Part shown: positions 33,733 through 43,145 of the stretch, piece after piece
How the letters are laid out: each line of letters begins with the position of its first letter
How positions within the stretch are numbered: position 1 is the stretch's first letter
Assembly (NCBI GenBank): GCA_951813395.1
Contig: OX638356.1
Span: forward strand, 971,340-1,035,339
Source: Longimicrobiales bacterium
GTDB taxonomy: Bacteria > Gemmatimonadota > Gemmatimonadetes > Longimicrobiales > Gaopeijiaceae
DNA: 64,000 nt
Reading direction: 5' to 3'
Made by a program: the position numbers and the translations under genes
Notes under the pieces: generated by a model
What the model was told of the DNA's origin: nothing
The model's database searches: none
Seen by the model: only the letters and a program-made list of their open reading frames with translations

Positions 33733-36387
33733 ATGCGACACCACTCCTCGACTCCCGCAGGCGCCACCGTGACGGCAACGCGGATCGTCAGCGCGCTCAT
33801 CGCGGCCGCGCTGGCCGCCCTCGCCCTCCCTCCCCAATCCACCGTCGCCCAGGCCGCCCACGCACAGGGCGCGCCGATCCCCTCGCCGGAGGAGTTCTTC
33901 GGCCACCAGATGGGCGCGGACCGCAAGCTGGCCCACTGGGACAAGCTGGTCGAGTACTACGAGCTGATCGACGCGGCCAGCGACCGCGTGCAGGTCGTCC
34001 ACATGGGCCCGTCCACGCTGGGCGAGCCGTTCCTCTCGATCTTCGTCTCGGCGCCCGCCAACCTCGCCCGCCTCGACGACTTCAAGCGCATGAACGCGGT
34101 GCTTCAGGACCCGCGCGGCCACACCCAGGCCGAAATCGACGACGCGATCGCGAACGGCAAGGTCGTTTTCGTCCAGTCCTACGCGCTGCACTCGACCGAG
34201 GTCGCCGGCGCCCAGTCGCCCGCCGAGATCATGTATCTCTTCGCCACCCGCGACGACGCCGAGATCCACGAGATCCTCGACAACACGATCTCGATCCTCA
34301 TCCCCGCCTTCAATCCCGACGGCGTCGGCATCGTCAACGAGTGGTACGACCGCTGGGTCGGCACCGAGTACGAGGGCGCCAGCCCGCCCGAGCTCTACCA
34401 CCACTACATCGGGCATGACAACAACCGTGACGCGTTCATGCAGAACACGGTCGAGTCGCGCTACGGGGCCGAGATCATGTTCCGCGAGTGGATCCCGCAG
34501 GCGTTCATCGACCATCACCAGATGGGGCCGTACACGGCGCGCATCTACCTGCCGCCGTATGCCGAGCCGATCCGGCCCGAGGGCGACCCGCTCGTCTGGC
34601 GCGAGATGTCCTGGTACGGCGCGCACATGGCGTACCGCATGGAGGAGGCCGGCTTCGAAGGCACGGTCAACGCCGCCATCTACTCGGGGTGGGGACACTT
34701 CGGGTTCCACTGGATCACCCCGTTCCACAACATCGCGGGCATGCTCACCGAGTCCGCCAGCGCCCGCCTGGCAACGCCGCTCTACGTGCATCCGGACCAG
34801 CTGCGGGGCTCGCGACAGCTCCCCGAGTACGAGGCCCAGACGACCTTCCCGAACCCGTGGCCGGGCGGCTGGTGGCGCGTGCGCGACATCGTCGAGCGGC
34901 AGATCGTCGCGACCTTCTCACCGCTCGAAATCGCGGCCAGGAACCGCGAGACGGTTCTCCGCAACGCCCACAACAAGTCGAGCCGCCAGATCCAGCGCGG
35001 CCTGGAGGGCGACGTCAAGGCCTACGTGATCCCCGCGGCCCAGCACGACCCGCTCACCATGACCAGGATGGTCAACAAGCTGCTGCTTCAGGGCATCACG
35101 GTGGAGCGCGCGCCCGCCGGCTTCACCCACGAAGGCCGCGTCTACGGCGAAGGCAGCTACATCGTGTCGCTCGCCCAGCCCAAGCGCGGCGTCATCCGCT
35201 GGCTCCTCGGCCAGACGTACTATCCGGACAACAGCTACACGCGCACCGCGTCCGGCGACCCGATCCGCCCCTACGACATGTCGGCCGACGTGATCGCCGA
35301 GTTCATGGGCGTCAGGGTCGACCCCGTCGGCACGGCCGTGAAGGCCGGCCTGACGGCGGTGTCCGGCCCCGTTGAGCCTGCGGGAATGGTCTCCACGTCG
35401 GCGCCCCACGGACACCGGATCGACGGCTCCCTCAACGACGCGTTCAAGGCCGTCAACATGCTCTTCGCGGCGGGAGCCTCGGTGCGCCGGGTGACCGGTG
35501 GCGGCGCGGGACCCACGCCCGGCGACTTCATCGTCGAGCCCGGGACCGCCCCCGCCGCGCTCGCCGGGATCGCCGCCGCCACCGGCGTCGACTTCACCGC
35601 GCTCGCCGGCGACGCCTCCGGGATCAGCCAGCCGCTCACGCAGCAGCGCATCGGCATGTACCAGCGCTTCTACGGCGGCAACATGGACGAAGGGTGGACG
35701 CGCTGGTTGCTGGAGGACTTCGGCTTCGAGTACACGTCCCTCTTCGACGCCGAGATCCTGGCCGGCGACCTGCACGAGCGCTGGGACGTGATCATCCTGC
35801 CCAACGACTCACGCACAATGATGCTCGGACCCACCGAGCGGGCGCCCGGCGGCCGCGGCCCCGATCCGTCCGGCACCCCTCCCGACTACCGCAGCGGCTT
35901 CGGCGAAGCGGGCGTGACGGCCCTGGACGCTTTCGTGCAGAACGGCGGCACGCTCGTCACGTTCGCCCAGGCCGGCGACCTCGTCCTCCAGGGCTTCGAC
36001 GTCCCGGTGCGCAACGCCGTGGCTGGTATGTGGGGCAACGAGTTCTGGGCGCCCGGCTCCATGCTCAAGGCCAGGGTCGACACGTCGAGTCCCTACGCAT
36101 TCGGCATGCCCGGCGACGCGTTGGTGGCGTACCTCGCCGGCGGCCAGGTGTACGAGACCTTGCCCGGCGCGCGCAGTTCCGACGTGCGGCGCGTGGTCAC
36201 CTACATCGACCGCGACATCCTCCAGAGCGGCTGGCTCCTGGGCGAAGAGGCGATTGCCAACAAGGCCGCCATGGTCTCGGTGGCCCACGGCGAGGGCACG
36301 ATCGTCATGATCGGCTTCCGCGCCCAGCACCGCGCGCAAACGCACGGGACGTTCAAGCTGGTGTTCAACGCGCTGGTGGGGGGGTAG
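33733..36387 (+). CDS. M14 family zinc carboxypeptidase, exported
   Basis: 884 residues from the ATG at 33733, which opens a signal peptide (IVSALIAAALAALALPPQSTVA). The M14 domain has ALHSTEVAG (zinc HxxE), ILIPAFNPDGVGIVNEWYDR, HYIGHDNNRD and FIDHHQMGP with the third His. A long C-terminal part from about residue 480 to 884 (YVIPAAQHDPLTM, VIILPNDSRTMML, GEGTIVMIGFRAQHRAQTHGT) resembles a glutamine-amidotransferase-like fold found in this large secreted group. It would trim C-terminal residues of peptides in the periplasm. Confidence 0.9.
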   Translation: MRHHSSTPAGATVTATRIVSALIAAALAALALPPQSTVAQAAHAQGAPIPSPEEFFGHQMGADRKLAHWDKLVEYYELIDAASDRVQVVHMGPSTLGEPFLSIFVSAPANLARLDDFKRMNAVLQDPRGHTQAEIDDAIANGKVVFVQSYALHSTEVAGAQSPAEIMYLFATRDDAEIHEILDNTISILIPAFNPDGVGIVNEWYDRWVGTEYEGASPPELYHHYIGHDNNRDAFMQNTVESRYGAEIMFREWIPQAFIDHHQMGPYTARIYLPPYAEPIRPEGDPLVWREMSWYGAHMAYRMEEAGFEGTVNAAIYSGWGHFGFHWITPFHNIAGMLTESASARLATPLYVHPDQLRGSRQLPEYEAQTTFPNPWPGGWWRVRDIVERQIVATFSPLEIAARNRETVLRNAHNKSSRQIQRGLEGDVKAYVIPAAQHDPLTMTRMVNKLLLQGITVERAPAGFTHEGRVYGEGSYIVSLAQPKRGVIRWLLGQTYYPDNSYTRTASGDPIRPYDMSADVIAEFMGVRVDPVGTAVKAGLTAVSGPVEPAGMVSTSAPHGHRIDGSLNDAFKAVNMLFAAGASVRRVTGGGAGPTPGDFIVEPGTAPAALAGIAAATGVDFTALAGDASGISQPLTQQRIGMYQRFYGGNMDEGWTRWLLEDFGFEYTSLFDAEILAGDLHERWDVIILPNDSRTMMLGPTERAPGGRGPDPSGTPPDYRSGFGEAGVTALDAFVQNGGTLVTFAQAGDLVLQGFDVPVRNAVAGMWGNEFWAPGSMLKARVDTSSPYAFGMPGDALVAYLAGGQVYETLPGARSSDVRRVVTYIDRDILQSGWLLGEEAIANKAAMVSVAHGEGTIVMIGFRAQHRAQTHGTFKLVFNALVGG

Positions 36388-36441
36388 GCGGCGGGACGTC
36401 TGCGGGGCGGGGACGTCTGCGGGTTGCCGGCCCCTGCCCGC

Positions 36442-37248
36442 TCACCGCCCCAGCAGCACGTCCCGCAAGCGCTCGAGCCCCTCGCGCGTGTTGGCCGCCA
36501 CGACCGAGCCCGGCGTCGCGTCGAGCCGTCCGCCCTCGACACGCTGCGCCACGCCCCCCGCCTCGGTCACCAGCAGCACTCCCGCGCCGAAGTCCCAGGG
36601 CGCCAGGCGGGTCTCCCAGAAGCCGTCCAGGATGCCGTTGGCGACGTAGGCCAGGTCGATCGCGGCGGCTCCCGTGCGCCGCACGCCCGAGGTGTGCCGC
36701 AGCGCCCGGCCCAGTTCGGCCAGGTAGGGGGCGATCACGTCGTGCGCCTTGAAGGGGAAGCCCGTGCCCAGCAGGTAACGCTCGGTGCGGGAGGTGCCGC
36801 TGACCTGGATCCGTCGGCCGTTCTCGTACGCGCCCCGTCCCCGCGCCGCGAACCACGTCTTGCCGAGCACGCGGGCCTCGACCGCCGCCGCAAGGGGGCC
36901 TTCCGCGTCCCAGACCGCCACCGATGCCGCGTGGTACGGGTGGCCGTGCAGGAAGTTGGTCGTGCCGTCGAGCGGGTCCACGAGCCACAGGTACTCGGTG
37001 CCTTCCGCGCCGGGACGGCCGCCGCCCTCCTCCTCGGCGAGGATGCGATGACCCGGATGCCTGGCGGCGATGACCTCCAGCGCGGCTTCCTGGGCGCTCA
37101 TGTCCACGTCCGACACGAAGTCGCTGGACATCGTCTTCTCGCTGACCCATCGTCCGCGGCCGTCGCCGATGGCCGACTCGTGCACCGAGGCCGCCACCTG
37201 CGCCGCCTCGCGCGCGGTCTCCAGCAGCAGTTCAGATCTTTCTCGCAT
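36442..37248 (-). CDS. Inositol monophosphatase family protein
   Basis: 268 residues from the ATG at 37248. An in-frame start eight codons upstream is possible but less likely. The metal and catalytic motifs are intact: ILAEEEGGG (Glu), WLVDPLDGTTNFLHG (DPxDGT), and LAPWDFGAGVLLVTEAGG (WDxxAG variant, WDFGAG). RRTGAAAIDLAYVANG is also conserved. Mg-dependent enzymes of this family hydrolyse inositol phosphates, fructose bisphosphate or PAP; which one cannot be said. It is divergent from trpS. Confidence 0.9.
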   Translation of the reverse strand: MRERSELLLETAREAAQVAASVHESAIGDGRGRWVSEKTMSSDFVSDVDMSAQEAALEVIAARHPGHRILAEEEGGGRPGAEGTEYLWLVDPLDGTTNFLHGHPYHAASVAVWDAEGPLAAAVEARVLGKTWFAARGRGAYENGRRIQVSGTSRTERYLLGTGFPFKAHDVIAPYLAELGRALRHTSGVRRTGAAAIDLAYVANGILDGFWETRLAPWDFGAGVLLVTEAGGVAQRVEGGRLDATPGSVVAANTREGLERLRDVLLGR

Positions 37249-37402
37249 GGTTGAATCCGCGGGGTCTTGCACGGGGTGCAGGGTCGAACTCGGGGCCCTG
37301 CTACGCTAACTTAGCTGCCGGCAGCAACAACCCCGTTGCTCCGGTGCCCCGCGCCCGCAACGATCCGCCAACCAATCCGTAACACAAGCGCCCGGCCGAC
37401 CC

Positions 37403-38470
37403 ATGCCCACTCGCAAACGCGTCTACTCCGGCATCCAGCCCACCGCGGTCATGACCATCGGCAACTATTTCGGGGCCGTGCAGAACTGGGTGAGGCTGCA
37501 GGACGAGTGCGACTGCGTCTACTGCGTCGTGGATCTTCACGCCATGACGGGCAGCTACGACGCGGAGGAGCTCCGGCGATCGTCGCGCGAGATGTTCGTG
37601 AGTCTCCTGGCCGCCGGGATCGACCCGGAGCGGGCCACGGTCTACATCCAGTCCACCGTGCCGGAACAGACCGAGCTCTGCTGGATGCTGGCCACGCTGA
37701 CATCCCTCGGCGACCTCTCGCGCATGACCCAGTTCAAGGAGAAGTCCGGCCTCCTCAAGGGCGGTCTGGCCGAGGACGCCGGGACCTTCGTTTCCGCGGG
37801 GCTGCTCTTCTATCCGGTGCTGCAGGCGGCCGACATCCTGGCGTATCGATCCGACTGCGTGCCCGTCGGTCAGGACCAGTCGCAGCATCTGGAACTCAGC
37901 CGGGGGATCGCCCGCAGATTCAACTCGCGCTTCGGGTATCTCTTCCCCGAACCCGAGACACTGCACACGCCGGTCACCAAGGTCCTTTCCACCGCCGACC
38001 CCACCCGCAAGATGAGCAAGAGCCTCGGGCCACGGCACTACATCGGGCTCTTCGAGGAGGAAGACTCGATTCGCGGGAAAATCCGTTCGGCCGTGACCGA
38101 CTCCGGAATGCCGGCGAAGGTCGGGGCGACCGGCGACAACGACGGCGGCGAACGGCGGGCCAGCCCCGGGATCGAGAACCTTCTGACCATGCTGACGGCG
38201 TGCGGCCACGCGGACGATGCCGAGCAGATGCGCACGGACTACTTCGCGGGTACCTTGCGTTACGTTGACCTGAAGGGGCGCACGGCCGATGCCCTGGTCG
38301 CGCTGACGGGCCAAATGCGCGAGCGCCGGGCCGACATCCTGCGGCGCGAGACCGACGTGGACGGGCGAATCATGGAGATGGCGGAGAAGGCGCGCGCCAT
38401 GGCCGGGGAGACGCTGGCGCTCGCGAGGGAAAAGCTCGGAGTATTCCAACCAAAAGGAGCGGTACCATAG
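37403..38470 (+). CDS. trpS: Tryptophanyl-tRNA synthetase
   Basis: 355 residues, in the usual 330-360 range. The class I HIGH motif appears as MTIGNYFGA and the KMSKS motif as RKMSKSLGP. RVYSGIQPTA at the start, CVVDLHAMT, FYPVLQAADILAYRSDCVPVGQDQSQHLELSR and DPTRKMSK are all typical. It charges tRNA-Trp. No clear attenuator or T-box was seen in the 130 bases upstream. Its TAG stop shares two bases with the probable AUA start of the next gene. Confidence 0.97.
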   Translation: MPTRKRVYSGIQPTAVMTIGNYFGAVQNWVRLQDECDCVYCVVDLHAMTGSYDAEELRRSSREMFVSLLAAGIDPERATVYIQSTVPEQTELCWMLATLTSLGDLSRMTQFKEKSGLLKGGLAEDAGTFVSAGLLFYPVLQAADILAYRSDCVPVGQDQSQHLELSRGIARRFNSRFGYLFPEPETLHTPVTKVLSTADPTRKMSKSLGPRHYIGLFEEEDSIRGKIRSAVTDSGMPAKVGATGDNDGGERRASPGIENLLTMLTACGHADDAEQMRTDYFAGTLRYVDLKGRTADALVALTGQMRERRADILRRETDVDGRIMEMAEKARAMAGETLALAREKLGVFQPKGAVP

Positions 38471-39375
38471 ACATCAGCGGAGTGATGATCCCGACAACCA
38501 CGCCCTTCCACCCGGTCACGGGCGAAGTCGACCTGGCGGGCCTGAGGGCGAACGTCGAGAGGTGGGCGACGACCGGGGTCAGCGGACTCGTTGTCGGCGG
38601 CTCGACCGGTGAAGCCGTCTTCCTCGACGAGTCGGAGCGCGACCGGTGCTGGGCCGTCGCCAGCGATTCCGTGCCCGACGACATGACGCTCGTCGCGGGA
38701 ACCGGCGCCGAATCGCTGCGCACAACCCTGCGCCTGACCGCGATGGCCGTGGCCCGGGGATTCGATGGGGTGCTGGTCCAGCCGCCGGCCTTCTACAAGG
38801 GGGCGATGAGCGACGCGGTGGTGCGTGACCACTACGTGGCCGTGGCGGACGCAGCCGAGGTCCCGGTCATCGTGTATCAGGTGCCCACGCGGTTCAGCAC
38901 GCTGGACTTCCCAACCGGGTTGATCGCCGAAATCTCCGAACACGAGAACATCATCGGAATCAAGGATTCGCGTGGATCCCTGGAGAAGGTGGGCGAGCTG
39001 GTAACGCAGACCGACGACACGTTCCAGGTGCTTGTCGGGAGTGGAAGCCTTCTCTACGCGTCCCTCGAGATCGGGGCGGTCGGCGGCATCCTGGGCGTGG
39101 CCAACCTGGCGCCGGCCGAGAGCGCGGACATCCATGCGCTCTTCGCCGAGGGTGACAGGGCGGGCGCGGGTGCCCTCCAGGAGCGCGTTGGCCCCCTTCA
39201 CAACGCCGTGGTCGCGGGGATGGGCGTCGCGGGAGTCAAGTACGGACTCGATGTGATCGGCTACCACGGCGGCGCACCGCGGGCGCCCCTCAAGCCGTTG
39301 CCCGAGGGCCGCCGTGGCGCGGTGATCGAGCATCTCGACAAGGCCGGCGTGTTGACCGTCGGCGCGACTTCCTGA
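38467..39375 (+). CDS. Dihydrodipicolinate synthase/N-acetylneuraminate lyase family protein, probable AUA start
   Basis: 302 residues if started at the ATA at 38467. AAAAGGAG ends 7 nt before that ATA, and starting there restores the conserved N-terminus DISGVMIPTTTPF; ATA also overlaps the trpS TAG as ATAG. Otherwise a GTG (38482) or ATG (38485) cuts into the first beta strand. Family residues: GGSTGEAVFLDESER (GTTGE-like), catalytic Tyr in VIVYQVPTRF and Schiff-base Lys in IIGIKDSRG. It may make dihydrodipicolinate for lysine and peptidoglycan, but 4-hydroxy-2-oxoglutarate aldolase-type activity is also possible, so no symbol is given. Confidence 0.85.
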   Translation: MDISGVMIPTTTPFHPVTGEVDLAGLRANVERWATTGVSGLVVGGSTGEAVFLDESERDRCWAVASDSVPDDMTLVAGTGAESLRTTLRLTAMAVARGFDGVLVQPPAFYKGAMSDAVVRDHYVAVADAAEVPVIVYQVPTRFSTLDFPTGLIAEISEHENIIGIKDSRGSLEKVGELVTQTDDTFQVLVGSGSLLYASLEIGAVGGILGVANLAPAESADIHALFAEGDRAGAGALQERVGPLHNAVVAGMGVAGVKYGLDVIGYHGGAPRAPLKPLPEGRRGAVIEHLDKAGVLTVGATS

Positions 39376-39387
39376 CCGGCGGTTTCA

Positions 39388-40677
39388 GTGGACGAAAATG
39401 TGCTGGGCGGATCCTGCACCGTGGTGGTCGGCTGCCAATGGGGGGACGAGGGCAAGGGGAAGATCGTCGACGTGCTCGCCGGTGACGTGGATGTCATCGC
39501 GCGCTACCAGGGGGGCGCCAACGCCGGGCACACGGTGCATGTCGGGGAGCAGCACGTCGTGCTGCACCAGGTCCCATCGGGCGTGCTCCACCCGGAGAAG
39601 CGGTGCCTGCTGGGCAACGGGGTCGTGCTGGATGTGGCCCGGTTCTTCGGCGAACTCGACGAACTTGCCGAGCGCGGGATCGATCCGGGCGGGCGCATCG
39701 GGGTGAGCACCCGCGCTCACATCGTCTTCCCGTACCACAAGGCGCTCGATCACGCCGCAGAGGATGTCGCCGACGACAAGATCGGGACCACGGGCCGGGG
39801 AATCGGCCCCGCGTACGAGGCCAAGACCGGTCGCCGCGGGTTGCGGGTCGCCGACCTGCTCGAGCGCGGCAGCGTGGTCGACAAGGTGATTCGCGGGGTC
39901 GAGTGGGCGCGGCTGCGGCTGCGCGAACTGAATGCGGATCCCGATCTCGCCGGCACCGTGCAGGAAGCGCTCGCGCTCTCGCATCGGCTGCCCGCGGTCG
40001 CCACGGACGTAGGGGACGAGATCGCCCGCGCACTGAAGGACGGCAAGCGCGTGCTTCTCGAGGGCGCGCAGGGGACGGCGCTGGACGTGGACCACGGCAG
40101 CTACCCGTACGTGACGTCGTCCAACACCACGGCCGGGTCCGCCGCGGTGGGCACGGGGATCGGCCCCACGGCGATCGATTCGGTCGTCGGCGTGGTCAAG
40201 GCCTACACCACCCGGGTCGGAAACGGCCCGCTGCCCACGGCCTTCGACGACGAGATGGACCGGGTCGTGCGCGAGCTGGGCGCAGAGTTCGGCGCGACAA
40301 CGGGCCGGCCGCGCCGCTGCGGCTGGTTCGACGCGGTACTGGCCTCCTACTCCGCGCGGGTGAACGGGCTGACCGGAATCGCCGTCACGAAGCTGGACGT
40401 GTTGGACACCCTGCCCGAATTGAAGATCGCGACCGGCTACCGGATCGAAGGCGTGGTGCAGTCGCTCTTCCCGGCCGGCGTACGGGAACTGGAGGGCGCC
40501 GAACCCGTGTACGAAACCCTGCCGGGCTGGCAGGCCCCGACGACCGGCGCGCGCACGATGAGCGACCTTCCGCCCAACGCGCGCGCATACCTGCGCCGGG
40601 TCGAGGAGTTGGTGGAAACCCCCGTTGCAATGGTGTCGGTCGGGACCCGTCGAAGCCAGGTGATTTGTCGGCAGTGA
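39388..40677 (+). CDS. purA: Adenylosuccinate synthetase
   Basis: 429 residues from a GTG at 39388, the standard length. GTP-binding GCQWGDEGKGKIVD opens the enzyme; GGANAGHTV, TTGRGIGPAYEAK, LEGAQGTALDVDHGSYPYVTSSNT and VGNGPLPTAF follow in order. It joins IMP and aspartate using GTP on the way to AMP. The gene starts 12 nt after the dapA-like stop. Confidence 0.97.
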   Translation: MDENVLGGSCTVVVGCQWGDEGKGKIVDVLAGDVDVIARYQGGANAGHTVHVGEQHVVLHQVPSGVLHPEKRCLLGNGVVLDVARFFGELDELAERGIDPGGRIGVSTRAHIVFPYHKALDHAAEDVADDKIGTTGRGIGPAYEAKTGRRGLRVADLLERGSVVDKVIRGVEWARLRLRELNADPDLAGTVQEALALSHRLPAVATDVGDEIARALKDGKRVLLEGAQGTALDVDHGSYPYVTSSNTTAGSAAVGTGIGPTAIDSVVGVVKAYTTRVGNGPLPTAFDDEMDRVVRELGAEFGATTGRPRRCGWFDAVLASYSARVNGLTGIAVTKLDVLDTLPELKIATGYRIEGVVQSLFPAGVRELEGAEPVYETLPGWQAPTTGARTMSDLPPNARAYLRRVEELVETPVAMVSVGTRRSQVICRQ

Positions 40678-40693
40678 AGCGTTCGACTATCTT
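40665..40693 (+). promoter_or_regulatory. Sigma70-type promoter of ffh-rpsP-rimM-trmD
   Basis: TTGTCG (40665-40670), a 17-bp spacer and TATCTT (40688-40693) lie across the end of purA, 33 bp before the ffh ATG. Spacing is ideal and both boxes match four of six consensus bases. Confidence 0.6.
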
Positions 40694-40726
40694 TAAGGGC
40701 TGTACCGCCTACCACGGCGGACCTGG

Positions 40727-42034
40727 ATGTTTGAAGATCTAAGCAGGAAACTGGACGAGGTTCTCGGGCGTTTCCGCCAGCGCGGAGTGCTCACGGAACC
40801 CATGATCCGTGACGGCCTTCGGGAGGTGCGCCGCGCCCTTCTCGAAGCCGACGTCAACTTCAGGGTCACGCGGGACTTCCTGAAGCGGGTCCAGGAAAAG
40901 GCGCTGGGCGAACGGGTGATCAAATCGGTTTCGCCCGGGCAGCAGATCGTCAAGATCGTGAACGACGAACTGGCCGCGCTGATCGGCAGCGAGGGCGAAA
41001 CCGCGCTGACCTGGTCGTCGGCTCCTCCCACCGTCATCATGCTGGTGGGGCTCCAGGGCTCCGGAAAGACCACCACGGCGGTGAAGCTCGCAAGGAGGTT
41101 GGCCCGGCAGGGTCGGTCACCCTTGCTCGCGGCGTGCGACCTGTACCGGCCCGCGGCCGTCGATCAGCTGAGGGTGCTTGGCAGGCAGGTGGGGGTGCCG
41201 GTGCACTTCCAGGAAGGCGCCAGCGATCCGGTGGCCGTGGCGAAGGATGCCCATGAGCGGGCGCGCCGAACGAAGGCGGGCGTACTGATCGTCGACACGG
41301 CGGGGCGACTCCAGATTGATGAGCCCCTGATGGATGAACTGGCTCGGCTGAAGGACGTGCTGAAGCCGCGTGAGATCCTGTTGGTTGCGGATGCGATGAC
41401 CGGACAGGAAGCGGTCCGGATCGCCGAGGGGTTCGACCGGGTGCTCGATCTGACCGGTTTCGTCCTGGCCAAGACGGACGGCGACGCGCGTGGCGGAGCG
41501 GCCCTGTCGATCCGGAGCGTGACGGGCAGGCCGCTCAAGTTCGTCGGCACCGGCGAAGCGATGGACGCGTTCGATGCGGTGGACCCGCAGCGGATCGCCG
41601 GCAGGATCCTGCAGCAGGGGGACGTCGTCGGGCTGGTCGAGCGCGCGCAGGGGGTGGTCGATGCCGGCGAGGCCGAGGCGCTTCAGGACAAGGTGCTCGG
41701 GAAGGGGCGCTTCACACTGGAGGATTTCCTCGTCGCGATGCGGCAGGTGCAGAAGATGGGACCGCTGGACCAGTTGTTGAAGCTGGTTCCGGGGGTGCCG
41801 CGCTCGCTCTCGCCGAACGACGTGGACCCGAAGAAGATGAAACACATCGAGGCGATCATCCTGTCGATGACGCCCGAAGAGCGCCGCCGGCCCGAGATCC
41901 TCAACGGGTCGCGCAGGAAACGGATCGCCCGCGGAAGCGGCCGCCCCGTGTCCGAGGTGAACCGGCTCATGAAGCGGTTCGCCGAAATGGAAGGCATGAT
42001 GAAGAGAATGAAGGGGCTGATGCCCCAGTTGTGA
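40727..42034 (+). CDS. ffh: Signal recognition particle protein Ffh (SRP54)
   Basis: 435 residues. N domain: [30 protein letters not shown] domain: P-loop [15 protein letters not shown], then [24 protein letters not shown] and [19 protein letters not shown] domain: [23 protein letters not shown] through [38 protein letters not shown] to a Met-rich tail ([13 protein letters not shown]) that binds signal sequences and 4.5S RNA. It targets nascent membrane proteins. The usual operon order ffh-rpsP follows at 25 nt. Confidence 0.98.
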   Translation: MFEDLSRKLDEVLGRFRQRGVLTEPMIRDGLREVRRALLEADVNFRVTRDFLKRVQEKALGERVIKSVSPGQQIVKIVNDELAALIGSEGETALTWSSAPPTVIMLVGLQGSGKTTTAVKLARRLARQGRSPLLAACDLYRPAAVDQLRVLGRQVGVPVHFQEGASDPVAVAKDAHERARRTKAGVLIVDTAGRLQIDEPLMDELARLKDVLKPREILLVADAMTGQEAVRIAEGFDRVLDLTGFVLAKTDGDARGGAALSIRSVTGRPLKFVGTGEAMDAFDAVDPQRIAGRILQQGDVVGLVERAQGVVDAGEAEALQDKVLGKGRFTLEDFLVAMRQVQKMGPLDQLLKLVPGVPRSLSPNDVDPKKMKHIEAIILSMTPEERRRPEILNGSRRKRIARGSGRPVSEVNRLMKRFAEMEGMMKRMKGLMPQL

Positions 42035-42059
42035 TCCCGGAAAACCCGGCAGGGAAAAA

Positions 42060-42596
42060 ATGTCAGTAAAGATTCGCCTCAGGCGGATGGGAAAGAAGAA
42101 GCAGCCTCACTACCGCATTGTTGTCGCCGACAGCCGTTCCCCGAGGGACGGCCGGTTCGTCGAGAACCTGGGGTACTACAACCCGATCCCGGACCCGGCC
42201 CGTCTGGTCGTCGACCTCGACCGGGTCGACTACTGGCTCGGTCAGGGCGCCATACTGAGCCACACGGTCGGCAACCTGGTGTCGAAGGCCCGGGTTGGTG
42301 GGGATGGCAGCGTGGCACTGGGAGATCGGGCCGCCGAGGAGATCGCCGCCGAGAACGGAAAGGCAGCCGGGGCGGAAGCTTCACCCGCGCCTGACGCGGC
42401 CTCCGAGGCCGATGCCACCGCCGCGACGGATGCCTCGCCCGAAGGGGATGCCACGCCCGAAGGGGAGGCGGAGCCGGAATCCGCCGCCGATGCCGAGTCC
42501 GAAGACGCCGCCGCCGAGCCTGCCGCTGCCGCCGAGGCACAAGCGGAATCCGAAGCCGACGCCGGGCCCGAGCCCGCGGAGGGCGAAACCGCGTAG
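42060..42596 (+). CDS. rpsP: 30S ribosomal protein S16 with long acidic tail
   Basis: 178 residues. The first 80 are ordinary S16 ([24 protein letters not shown], then [29 protein letters not shown]). About 90 more residues follow, made almost only of Ala, Glu, Asp, Pro and Ser, roughly twice the normal protein length. Such tails are known in a few phyla but vary; it should protrude from the ribosome surface. A purine-rich AGGGAAAAA ribosome site lies just before the ATG. rimM starts 6 nt after the stop. Confidence 0.96.
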   Translation: MSVKIRLRRMGKKKQPHYRIVVADSRSPRDGRFVENLGYYNPIPDPARLVVDLDRVDYWLGQGAILSHTVGNLVSKARVGGDGSVALGDRAAEEIAAENGKAAGAEASPAPDAASEADATAATDASPEGDATPEGEAEPESAADAESEDAAAEPAAAAEAQAESEADAGPEPAEGETA

Positions 42597-42602
42597 TCGG
42601 CC

Positions 42603-43145
42603 GTGGCCAGCGGCGACAACCCTCAATTCCTGGTCGTGGGCCACCTCAACAAGGCCCACGGTACGCAGGGCGAGTTGTTCGTCTGGCCGTTGACGGACTA
42701 TCCGGAGACGCACTTCGCTCCCGGTGTGGTCCACTTGCCGGGGGATGACGAGGGACAAACGCCCTCGACCGACCTCGCACCGCTCACCATCGAGTCCGTT
42801 CGGCCCTACCGGAAGGGCTTTCTGGCCAGATTCCGGGGGATCCACGATCGGACGGCCGCGGAACAACTGCGCGGCCGCTATCTCCTCCGGCCGTTTGAAG
42901 CGATGGACGAACTGGCCGAGGGCGAGATCTTCTACCACGAGCTCCTGGGGTCCACCGTCGTCACGCGCGACGGATCGGTGCTGGGCAGCGTCAGGGAGGT
43001 GTACGCGCTCAAGCCCGCCGACCTGCTCGAGGTGGCGGGTCCCGATGGCGACATCATGCTTCCGCTGATTCCCGAGATGGTTGTCGAGTTCGATCGGGAG
43101 GGGGGCAGGGTCGTGGTCGACCCACCCGAAGGACTGCTCTCCTGA
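42603..43145 (+). CDS. rimM: Ribosome maturation factor RimM
   Basis: 180 residues from a GTG. N-terminal domain: FLVVGHLNKAHGTQGELFVWPLTD, with YRKGFLARFRGIHDRTAAEQLRGRYLL. The C-terminal PRC barrel has EGEIFYHELLGSTVVTRDGSVLGSV and IMLPLIPEMV. It helps assemble the 30S head around S19. Its stop overlaps the trmD ATG by one base. Confidence 0.95.
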   Translation: MASGDNPQFLVVGHLNKAHGTQGELFVWPLTDYPETHFAPGVVHLPGDDEGQTPSTDLAPLTIESVRPYRKGFLARFRGIHDRTAAEQLRGRYLLRPFEAMDELAEGEIFYHELLGSTVVTRDGSVLGSVREVYALKPADLLEVAGPDGDIMLPLIPEMVVEFDREGGRVVVDPPEGLLS

